A stretch of 64,000 nt of DNA from Amblyomma americanum (Eukaryota; Arthropoda; Arachnida; Ixodida; Ixodidae), in NCBI RefSeq assembly GCF_052857255.1, contig NC_135498.1, positions 159,883,124 to 159,947,123 on the forward strand, given 5' to 3'. Position numbers and translations under genes: made by a program. The notes below the pieces were generated by a model. It ran no database searches. It saw only the letters and a list, made by a program, of their open reading frames with translations, and was not told where the DNA came from. Shown here piece by piece: positions 55,320-64,000 of this stretch. Within the stretch, counting starts at the first letter, position 1; each line of letters begins with the position of its first letter.

Positions 55320-55965
55320 CGAGAAAGTGTATATATTTGCCGCGCTGAAAGCGCAGGTGAGAAAGAATATGACAGATTTCTTCCCGGGCATTGTCAATGT
55401 GAAGAAGTTGTCGCTTAATAAAAAATAATTGTCAAAATTATGCAATTCTGAATGATACTATTTTCCAGAATTTTTTTCTCCGGAAATACAAAGCTGATCT
55501 CATTCAAGTTTGCACAAGAGATAAAAATAGAGGTGCTAAAAAAGGCGTACCGACTTTCATTCCAGTATAGTGCAGGAAAGTAAAAAGAGCTTTTTCCTTA
55601 ATCAAGCATTTTTGAATATAGCAGTGGTTTTTCAAAAAGAAAAAACGGTCCCCAGTTAAATCTTCTGAAATAAGTCCCTAGAAGGACGTGAAAATAATAC
55701 GAAAGAACATGTTGCATTATTTTGAATCCAATTATGTTATCCAACCTCAAAATTGCAGCTTCTTGAGCATCAACAGGGGCGCCTAAATGAAGGTGCGGAA
55801 GCAACAGATACACCTTCCGCTGTTCTAAATTTTCCCCCAAATCTCAAGACTCAAGCATTTTCGCAGAGAAACACCGATCCTTGATGTAAGCAGGATTCGG
55901 TGATGCCGCTATCCCCGAGTTCGGGTAGCAACTGGGAGTGCGGCCCATAGGAATGCATGGAAACA
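55320..55965 (-). repeat. Long inverted repeat 2, left arm
   Basis: Its reverse complement aligns with 62680-63400. Shared words in order are TATGGGCCGCACTCCCAGTT, AYTCGGGGATRRCATC-like, ATTTAGAACAGCGGAAGGTG vs ATTTACAGCAGCGGAAGGCG, GATGCTCAAGAAGC, TGCAACATGTTCTTT, AAGTCGGTACGC and AAGCGACAACTTCTTCACA. It is diverged by small indels but collinear throughout. It encodes no recognisable protein. Confidence 0.8.
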
Positions 55966-55967
55966 AA

Positions 55968-56254
55968 AGCTCTCAGTATAATGTTTTGACTGCACAGTGA
56001 ACGTATGGGGTTGTATTCCGTTAGAAAAAGCGACTACGTTGTAGAAACGAACGTGGAAGTGCAGAACATCGTTTCAAACCCCCCTTTTTTTAAACGTTAC
56101 AGTATGTGTTTGCCGGTTGCGTTTCGCACATTCTGTACTAAACCCCTTTGTCGTCTTTTATTATTGAAGGGCGACCTCATTTACTCATTTTCAAGTCTCT
56201 TCGATATGCAGAAGTTTAACGAAAATGGTACCTAAGATGAGGGAATGCCTACTT
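55968..56254 (+). repeat. 344-bp satellite unit, partial, left of LINE B
   Basis: TGACTGCACAGTGAACGTAT, CGACTACGTTGTAGAAACGA, CACATTCTGTACTAAACCCC and AATGGTACCTAAGATGAGGG match the units at 61766-62525 in the same orientation. The unit stops at GAATGCCTACTT (56243-56254), which is the target duplication of LINE B. Confidence 0.85.
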
Positions 56255-56285
56255 TTTTTTAAGCGAAATTTATTGCCCCAGGGCA

Positions 56286-59200
56286 TCAATGATTGGTAAA
56301 GGTGTGATGAATGATGTAGTAGACATTAAATGAATGGAAAAAGGTTAGCTGATTTGATGAAGTCAGTAGAGAACGGTGGTACGGTCCCTGCGTCCAGGCA
56401 ATATATGAAGCAGGGTTGCTTGGTGAAAGACCTGCTACCATCAAGTGCCGGATCCTTGTAGGCTTGAGAGCTGGGCAGTCCCACACTAAGTGATGAATGT
56501 CGGCCTCAATGTCCTCGTGTTTACATATCGGACACCCTGGCCGAGGAAACAATTCTCGGTACTGAGGCCACATCCGAGTTATGGCTGGTGTGAGGGCAAC
56601 CCCGACACGGATCCTCCTAAGAGCAACCTCCTGCACGGGTAAGACCGCGGGGGAGGGTTACCGCACACGGAGGGATGAGAGCACGTGTGCGGCGCCAGAG
56701 GAGTTCCTTTCTTGATGAAAGGAGGGTAAAATTCTCCAAATGAAGGTGCCGAGGCGGTGATGAGTTTGTATTCGCAAGGCGGATCGCTAAATCTGCCTGG
56801 CATTGATAGGTCAGCAGATACCGTGGGACCCACTCAATACGTACTGGCTGCGGGATGCGTGCCGCGAGCTGGTGGATGTACTGACATATTGTTGGACCGC
56901 GGCTAACACGTCGTAGCAACCGGACAACTTGAAGGGCGTCAGTGCAGATGACAACGTGGGCCGCCGGGAGCATAGTTATGTCGGCCACGGAGCAGAGTGC
57001 TTCTTGAACTGCAACGAGCTCAGAACGAAAGGACGAACGGGGTGTCGTAAGCTGAAACCAAGAGGTTTGATTCAGGGCAGGTCTGCCCGGGGAGTAAATA
57101 TCTGTTGTTGCTTTGCAGTATTGTATGCTTGCGTCTACGTAGACAGCAATGGATCCTTCAGGCTGGCAAGCATCTTGTTCTTCAAATTTCTGGCGAAGCA
57201 ACGATGCTGAATGAGCAGATGTTCGTCGGCGATTATCTGTTGGCTTGTTGTCGCTGAGCTGTACAAACTTCCATGGGGGAAGAACTGGCGTTTGCGGCTG
57301 AAGAATGGAATGTGACGTTGCATAAGTCCTCAGTGCATGCGTGGAGTGCGATAGACTGGCCTTAAGGCTGCGCGCTTCACGGCGGTGCTACACCAGCCCA
57401 TCAGTGGTATTGAGCTGCGCATTTTCTTGTAAAGCTATGACCGGTGTGATGCGTGGAAGGCACGTAATGGTCCTCATAGCCTCTCGGTTCACGGCTTCAA
57501 GGCGATCCCATTGGGCTCTTGTAAGATGTTTAAACTGGGCTTGATAAACAATACGTGGCTGCAGAACTGCCCTCACCAATTACCGTGCAACGCACGAGCC
57601 TGTGCCACCAGTTTTAGGGGCAATTCCTGTAATCAAACCCAAAGTCTGAATAGCTTGCCTTTTTGCCCGAGAAAGCCATGCAGTCGCTGATCCTGATTGG
57701 TGAATCATTAAGCCAAGGATTTTTACACTGGGACTTTACTGTAGTGGGGTGCTTCATAGACAAAGACGGTTTGGACTTGCAGCAAGTTTACGGCGTGCCC
57801 AGCGGTTGGCGACTGACGTGTATGTTGTTTTATGCACAGATAGCTGAAGTCCGATGGATGATGCGTAATTACAGGTAACATCCAAGGCAGATTGAAGGGC
57901 AGCCTCCTGAGTACGGAGATCGTGGTGAGTACTCCACAGCGTGATGTCGTTAGCGTACTGAAGAAATTTTATGTCACGGATGTCATGTAAGCGCCAAGCC
58001 AGCGGGATGAAAGCAATATTAAATAACGTCGGCGACAATACTGATCCCTGCGGCACACCGCAGAGAGGAACAAATGATCCGACCGCTTCGCCGCTGAGGC
58101 GTATTGCAAATTTTCTGCCTTCCAAAAATGATTGGACAAAACTACGCACTCTCAGAGGAAAATGAAGCATGTCAATCGAGTTCAGAATGGCTGCATGACT
58201 GATGTTGTCATATGCCTTTTCAACATCAATTGCTAAAAGAGTACGCACATTGCGGCTGCGCGTCGATGACGAAACTACAGATGCTAAGACAGCCAACCCG
58301 TCCTCTGTACCAATATATGGACGAAAGCCGATTTGTGCTGGGTGATAAAAGCCGTGCTGCTGTAGCCACCATGACAATGGTGTGGCTAGCATTTTCTCCG
58401 CCAGCTTGCTCAGCGTAGGAGTTAAGGAGATAGGTCGCAAGTTGGCAAGATCCGTCGGAGGATTTCCTGGTTTCGGGATAGGAATCACGACAGCGGATTT
58501 CCAGCTCTCGGGCACTACGCCATCCAACCATACTTTGTTTATGGTGCCAAGTAGTTGAGGGAGTGCAGCGCTACTCAGGTTCTTGAACACCTCGTACTGA
58601 ATATTGTCCGGGCCTGGCGCTGTTTTCCTTTTCGCATCATCTATTGCAGCCAGCAACTCAGGCACAGAGAATGGACACGCAATTCCATCTACGCCGACAT
58701 CAGGCGGCATTTGATATACATGCGCTGGGATGCCTGCCATAATTAAACTAGCGGATGAAGAAGGCACAGCATCGTATTTTGGGAAAAACTTTCGCGCTGC
58801 TTCTTTGGCGAAATCATCTGGCGACAAGTTAGCCGCGAAGCATGCGGTTGCCGCTGCGTCAGTCGAACGGCGACCACGTTCCATTGTACGGAATGTTCGC
58901 CAGAGAGAAGCATTCGAGGATTTCGTAGAAAATTTTTCGCACCAAGCATGCCACTGCCGCCGACAGAGGTCGCGTTCATATTTGCGTGCCTTAGCAGTGA
59001 GATAGTGCAATCGCGTACGTGCCTGCGACGATGTAGGGTCTCGCGTAGCAGCCAGCTCGGCTTGACGGCATGCCGCCCACAAGTTAAGAAGGCCAAGGTC
59101 TGGTGCTGGTCGACCAACATCAGTCCAGGTGGTAGTTGTAGCACTGTTGAGCGCTGTTTGCATGCGCTCAACAAGGATTGGCGAAGAATCTGAGGAGAGA

Positions 59201-59985
59201 TTGTCCATACAGGAGCGAAAACTGTCCCAGTTTATCACAGAACATTTGCAGCGTAAACGTCGGAAATGTGAGGTGTGAAGACCGATAATGATAGGGTGAT
59301 GATCACTTCCCCAACAGTCTGGCTCCATGTGCCAGGAAGGAGCACCCGGACCCGACCACCACGTCAAGTCTGGAGCATAGGAAGCACTGCGACTTTGACG
59401 AACTGGGCGTGTTGCTGTCCTAGGATGGTTGAGCAGCACAAATTGTGCATCCGTGAAGGCGTCACGCACACGCCTGCCACGAGGGCTCGAAGTGGGGTAC
59501 CGCGAATCCTGGTGAGGGGAGTTAAAGTCTCCTCCGACTAAAATCGGACACCCGGGATACTGCCGACGGACACTTGTTAACCAGCCAAGATTAACACGGG
59601 AGGAAACACCACCGGCTTGTCTAACGTAAACTGAAACGACCACAACGGTTCCCTTCTTTAGTTTCGCAGCCACTGCCACTACCTCTTGATATGACGTTCA
59701 CCATTTTTCGAGAGCAAGGCGTACATGCGGAAAACGTGAGTCCACATACACCGCCACCTTTCCCGGGGGAGCCGCAGTTTGTACACGACGGTCTATCATT
59801 GAAGGAGGGGAACATGTAGGCACTGAAGCCTGGAATCGATGGCAAAGCGTTTGTTTCATGTAGCAGCATGGCCCATACCTGGAGCTTGTGAATTTGTAGT
59901 CGGGTCTTGAGCTCTCCCACCTTCGTGGAAATGCCTCTGCAGTTTCACTGCAGCAGACCAGCACGACTGGAACTTGCCATTTCTA
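56286..59985 (-). pseudogene. LINE B ORF2 (EN-RT-RNase H), nearly intact with a YAND motif
   Basis: The N-terminus near 59960 reads NCRGISTKVGELKTRLQIHK (endonuclease start). After a frame change near 59690 a 641-codon frame (57754-59679) holds CPILVGGDFNSPHQDSRYP and WGSDHHPIIIGL. RT follows with NLRPISLTPTLSKLAEKM, LLAIDVEKAYDNISH and GVPQGSVLSPTLFN. The catalytic block is LQYANDITLW: the first Asp of YADD is Asn (codon at 57949-57951), which should abolish polymerase activity. RNase H (57201-56617) has AVYVDASIQ, FRSELVAVQEAL and VICTDALQVVRLL, but WVPRYLL where WVPSH is expected. The end has CPICKHEDIEADIHHLVWDC. Confidence 0.92.
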
Positions 59986-59989
59986 GTTA

Positions 59990-61753
59990 CTAGCCCAAGC
60001 GTTTTTGAATCACGTACGTCAGGTTCAACTGGTTGACTATAAACCGGAGCAAAGAAGTCGCAGAGCTGTCCAGTGGCATTGCGATAATCTGGGAAGAGGC
60101 AGCAGGAAATGACACTGGTGGGCGGCAAGAAGGTGATGTTGCTGCGCCATTGATAGATGTGGCGGATGATTCCGCTGCCCGTTTACGTCGAACGAGCAGT
60201 TCACGATGTTGCCGGAGGTTGGTGACCTCCGCTAAAAGACGTGCGATTTGTTCGTCGACTACGGCCATATCGTCCTGCGGTAGTTCGGGCACACTGCGCT
60301 GCTTTGTTGGCTGTTTACGGAGGCGTTCTTTTCGCACAGTGCCGTTAGAAGGCTGCTGAGCTGAAGGATCATGCGAGGTGTGCTCAGGGAGCTCCGGCCA
60401 CTCGTCGTCATCCCACTGGAGAGCTGCGAACCGATTGGATGTCTGCACTGAAGTTATGCTGTCTTGTATTGGCCAATGCTTAGTCATTCGACGACGAGCG
60501 TTTTGTGTTGCCTTTTTTTTGTCGGACAGCTTGCAGATGTTATATCGTGGTCGTCGGATTTACAAAGGCCGCATCGATAAGCCACTTTCCCTTCCGATGT
60601 ACTTTCACCGGCAGCAGTGATGGGGCAGGATTTGCGCATATGACCAGTACGGAAGCAGTTATAGCAATATACCGCACTCGGTTTTTATGGCCGAGGCCGT
60701 AAAATACAGCCATAATAGTACAGACGGGCTGGTAGTGACAGAGGTCCTAGCAAGGTGACTATGCAAGAGCGCCCCTTTCCCATGCGTCGGGCCTGGATGA
60801 CACGGTGCGTGGGACAGTACAGCTCACGCTGGAGTGCAGTTTGATCCTCAGTGATATCGACGTTGTAGACGACGCAGCGCTGCAAGTCGGAGACTTGAAC
60901 TTAATACACTTGTACTGGCATTGAGATTTCGCATGTCGGTGAAATACTGGTGAACGTTTGCAGATGTTCTACGGCAGTCAGAGTCGGAAGCCACACTGCC
61001 ATGGTGTTGGACTTGGTCCTGGCTGTGAAGCCCCGAAAACCTTTGGTTCCGAGGCACGCGTCCAAGTTAGCTTGTAAAATCATGTTCGGTATATCCGTAA
61101 GGCTTTTGTTGGGCAGTGATTTAATGGTCACTTTGAAGGAAGACGATCCCGGCGTAGGCTCAACCAAGTTCTCGATCGTAAGACAAGTGCGCTTACCTTG
61201 GGAGCCATCACTTGCCGAAGATGGAATCGGTTGGCTGTCGTTTGCGGGACGCTTCTGGGTTGCACGAGGGCACTTTTGCACGGGTGGACGTGCCGATAAG
61301 TTTATTGGAATGCCCGGTTCACCATGCCGTGCGGTTTGAGGCCCATCCGATGGTGTAGAGTTGATGGCCATGTGCCCTGGTGGCAGATCACTCACGAGCA
61401 GTCCGGCATTTCGGGAAGGCAGGAGGGGTGCATCTGCCGATGAACCGGGAGCACAAAGCTGGACCTGGCGCCGCGGATCAGGTGTCGACTGCGTGGCAGG
61501 TGCTGCCACGAGAGACGCCGGCAGAGCTAGCTCCGCCAGCGTGGCAGCGGAGGCACTAAGCCTAGCGTCAGTGCCCAGCTCGGCTGCACTCATGCATGGC
61601 TTCCAGGAGGTCTCAGGTGGTGGGAGGACGTCCGGAGCTTCTTCAGAAGGCGAGGATGCAGTTCTCTTCAAATAGGCCACGTATTTACGTGGATGGCGAG
61701 GCTTTTCTGAAGAACGATGTGCAGCCACTTTAGCAGGGACACACTTCTTCTTC
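59990..61753 (-). pseudogene. LINE B ORF1 (gag-like), frameshifted
   Basis: The first frame (61753 to 60901) is open to the element's 5' end (KKKCVPAKVAAHRSSEKPRH) and contains a Pro/Ser-rich region, then FKVTIKSLPNKSLTDIPNMI and FRGFTARTKSNTMAVWLPTL, an RRM-like gag domain. Frame changes near 60900 and 60690 lead to zinc knuckles CYNCFRTGHMRKSC and RCGLCKSDDHDITSASC (about 60680-60510). A further change near 60500 leads to TSNRFAALQWDDDEWPELPE and a Leu/Arg-rich probable coiled coil (VVDEQIARLLAEVTNLRQHR), ending at 59990. ORF2 follows within about 30 bp. It is an RNA-binding structural protein. Confidence 0.9.
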
Positions 61754-62525
61754 GAATGCCTACTTCACTATAGCTATAATCAATCCAGCAAGTAACCAGC
61801 ATAACCAATCAAAATAAATGAACAGCTGTCACTATAATTGTTCGACTGCACAGTGAACCTATTAGGTTGTTTTCCAATAAAAAAGACGACTGCGTTGTGG
61901 ACACGAACTTGGAAGTGCACAACGTCGTTCCAAGCTTTTTTTACGCTACTGTATGTGCTTGCCGGTGGCGTTTTACAAATCCACATTCTGTACTAAACGC
62001 TTTTGTAGTCTTTTAATAATGAAGGGCAACTTTATTTGCTCATTTTGGAGTTTCTTGAATATGCAAAAGTCTAACGAGAATGGTACCTAAGCTGAGGGAA
62101 TGCCTACTTCACCATAGCTATAATCAATCCAGCAAGTAACTAGCATAACCAATCAAAATAAATGAACAGCTGTCAGTATAATTGTTCGACTGCACAGTGA
62201 ACCTATTAGGTTGTAGTCCATTTAAAAAAGACGACTGCGTTGTGGACACGAACTTGGAAGTGCACAACGTCGTTCCAAGCTTTTTTTTTTACGTTACTGT
62301 ATGTGCTTTCCGGCGACGTTTTACAAATCCACATTCTGTACTAAACGCTTTTGTCGTCTTTTATTAATGAAGGGCAACTTTACTTGCTCATTTTGGAGTC
62401 TCTTTGATATCTAAACGCCTAACGAAAATTGTAGATGAGCTGAGGAATAGCTACTTCACTAGCTATAACCAATACAACAATTAACCAGTATAACCAATCA
62501 AATTAAATGAATAGCTGATAAAAAA
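61754..62525 (+). repeat. 344-bp tandem repeat array, right of LINE B
   Basis: Units start at GAATGCCTACTT 61754, GAATGCCTACTT 62098 (period 344) and GAATAGCTACTT 62445 (period 347); the last unit is truncated near 62525. Each unit carries TTCGACTGCACAGTGAACCT, ACGACTGCGTTGTGGACACG and CACATTCTGTACTAAACGCT. With the partial unit at 55968-56254 the array had at least three and a bit copies before LINE B split it. Confidence 0.9.
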
Positions 62526-62679
62526 GAAACCAAAATGTATTTCAAATGAAACGCAAATTATAAAAGAAAATTAGCCACAGTACACCTGGAGCGGAACGAC
62601 TAAGGAAAGGCCTGGGGACAAAGACGGCTTCATAGGTGCAGTGTGCAGTAAGAGAATTACAAAACCTTCCCTAGATGCA

Positions 62680-63400
62680 TTCTTATGGGCCGCACTCCCA
62701 GTTGTTACAGAAGTAGGAAATAGTGCCACTCCCCACCTACACTGAAGTGACATTGAGAGAGAGTTGTTCCCCGCATTCGGGGATGACATCGCAACCGCGT
62801 CCTCTTTACGTCACAGATTAATGTTTGCCCACAAAAATTAATTAGGCATGTTCTCGATGGAAGAGGTCTCGGTCTTGGGATATCGGGAGAATTTACAGCA
62901 GCGGAAGGCGTGCTTGTTGCCCCCTCCCATTCATTTAAGCGCTCCTGCTGATGCTCAAGAAGCTTCAAGTTCGAGCTTAAAAAACAATGCTGAAAAAAAA
63001 TGCAACATGTTCTTTGGTATTCTTTTTCGCCTCCATCTGAAGACACGTTCGAGGAGTTTGATGAAACATTGGGGACGGGGTTTTTTTTTCCTTTTAAGTT
63101 TTAAAAGCAGTACTGTATAAAACTTCCACACTTAGGGCAATACTTCTTTCACTTCTTTGCACTGTATGAAAATCAAAGTCGGTACGCTTTTTAGCACCTC
63201 GATGCTTATCTATTGTGCAAATTTGAAGATGTGCTTTATATTTGCGGAGAAAAACATTGTTGAAAGTAGCCTCATTTCAGACCAGTTTTTTTCAATTTTT
63301 TTTAGTAAGCGACAACTTCTTCACAGTGGTGGAAATAAGCGTGCAATATTATTTGCCACCTGTATATTTAGAACGCAAAATATTGACGCCAGCGCTCGTG
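62680..63400 (+). repeat. Long inverted repeat 2, right arm
   Basis: Collinear with the reverse complement of 55320-55965 (see the left arm). It contains ATGGGCCGCACTCCCAGTTG near its inner end and AAGTCGGTACGCTTTTTAGC and AAGCGACAACTTCTTCACAG toward the outer end. The inner spacer 62526-62679 is unassigned. Confidence 0.8.
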
Positions 63401-63429
63401 CAGACGAACGCGCAAGAAGAAGAAGAAGC

Positions 63430-64000
63430 GCTCGTCCAGGGCTACGCCGCTGGGAGAACACTATCGGCGGATATGGCCTTCTCGGCCGAGAACTCCACGG
63501 ACTGCGTTTGCAGATCAATCACGGCACCGTTTTCAGTTAAGAAGTCCATGCCGAGTATGACGTCCTGGTAAAACTCGGCTAGCGTTACGAACGTTGCTAG
63601 GAATGTTCGGCGTTGCACGGCTACCCGCGACGTGCACGTTCCCGTTGGTGTGACCAAATGGCCCCCTGCAGTACGCATCTTTGGGCCGTCCCAAGTGGTT
63701 GTGACCTTTTTTAGTGCCGAAGCAAATTTTCCACTGAACACATAATAATTGGAGCCAGTATCCATCAGCGCCGTTACATTGGCGCCGTCAACCGAAATCT
63801 CTAAGTCGGCTGTTGCTAGCGTTTTATTTTGGGGATGTCGAGGCAGTCGGTTTCGGCTGCAGTGCGTCGAAGGAGTCCGGCATCGAGAAAAAGCGCCTTG
63901 GCCACTGCGCGGTACGTGACGACATCGGCTTGTTTTGAGGCACTTTGGCTGATCAGTCGTCGGTACGGCTAAGGAATTCGGCGTTGTGTGTGAACTGTCT
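63430..64000 (-). pseudogene. Gypsy-type retrotransposon aspartic protease, partial
   Basis: The minus-strand frame reads ATADLEISVDGANVTALMDT then GSNYYVFSGKFASALKKV, AGGHLVTPTGTCTSRVAV and DVILGMDFLTENGAVIDL. ALMDTGSN is the retropepsin active site (DTG), and DVILGMDFL is the conserved ILGxDFL block near the protease C-terminus. The element continues off the right edge of the window (N-terminal side). On the left it stops near 63430, at the outer end of inverted repeat 2, before the RT begins. It is a fragment in the opposite orientation to the gag piece at 33068 and need not be the same family. Confidence 0.85.

Larger units (their letters stand above)
56255..61753 (-). mobile_element. LINE family B with 12-bp TSD
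   Basis: A 5.5-kb minus-strand non-LTR retrotransposon with ORF1 (zinc-knuckle gag), ORF2 (endonuclease, RT, RNase H, zinc module), a short 3' UTR, an AATAAA (complement of 56269-56274) and a poly(A) tail (56255-56260). The direct repeat GAATGCCTACTT at 56243-56254 and 61754-61765 gives exact ends. The ORF1 frame is open to the very 5' end, so the copy is slightly 5'-truncated. It differs from family A by its poly(A) tail, proteins and gag. It belongs to the RNase H-bearing I/R1/LOA group. Few lesions suggest a younger copy than most in this window. Confidence 0.94.

Noticed and set aside
49917..64000. Later exons of the acyl-CoA synthetase (YGxTE, TGD, C-terminal lid)
   Set aside because: I looked for these motifs on the plus strand and saw none; the interval is almost entirely transposon sequence.

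Overview
The window is repeat-dominated animal genomic DNA. Coding stretches are short, broken or intron-split, one host gene shows GT-AG introns of 0.6-2.9 kb, and most of the sequence belongs to recognisable retroelements. The repeat set (tRNA-headed SINEs, RNase H-bearing LINEs ending in a CACAA-type tail, an RTE-type LINE ending in CATCATCATC on the opposite strand) matches what I recall from hard-tick (Ixodidae) genomes. The species assignment is inference from memory, not a search result.

Layout. 0-7.3 kb: two copies of a MITE, a perfect 37-bp hairpin, a full tRNA-derived SINE with its target-site duplication (TSD), an RTE LINE 3' end, a 222-bp solo LTR with a perfect 5-bp TSD, and a (TA)n tract. 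7.3-16.7 kb: two head-to-tail copies (A1, A2) of LINE family A sit between remnants of a third, minus-strand LINE. 17-23.8 kb: a 5' fragment (A3), a second SINE and two head-to-tail 3' fragments (A4, A5) of family A; A5 carries a 345-bp insertion with a 7-bp TSD. 25-34.3 kb: a CR1-like relic, then a long inverted repeat pair (25.7-26.4 and 33.5-34.3 kb) enclosing a nearly full-length family A copy (A6, with a 345-codon zinc-knuckle ORF1) and a Gypsy gag remnant. 35-36.1 kb: a minus-strand Penelope-like element with YIDD reverse transcriptase and a degenerate GIY-YIG domain. 38.6-44.3 kb: family A copy A7, whose YVDD motif is destroyed.

Host gene. From 44,640 to 49,642 four phase-compatible exons encode the first ~205 residues of an ANL-superfamily acyl-CoA synthetase (4-coumarate-CoA ligase / luciferase-like), ending just after the ATP-binding SSGTTGTPK motif. 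No later exons of the expected type were seen, so the gene is either continued outside the window or truncated.

50-64 kb: RTE fragments of both orientations (one hit by a SINE fragment with a 12-bp TSD), two further SINE-type repeats, a 43-bp perfect hairpin, then a foldback-like structure. Its ~650-700-bp arms (55.3-55.97 and 62.7-63.4 kb) are inverted and enclose a 344-bp tandem repeat, into which a 5.5-kb minus-strand LINE (family B) inserted with a 12-bp TSD. The window ends in a Gypsy aspartic protease fragment on the minus strand.

I found no prokaryotic systems, CRISPR arrays, rRNA or genuine tRNA genes. The least explained structures are the two long inverted-repeat pairs and the perfect hairpins. 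These are probably foldback or MITE-type DNA elements rather than a new molecular system.
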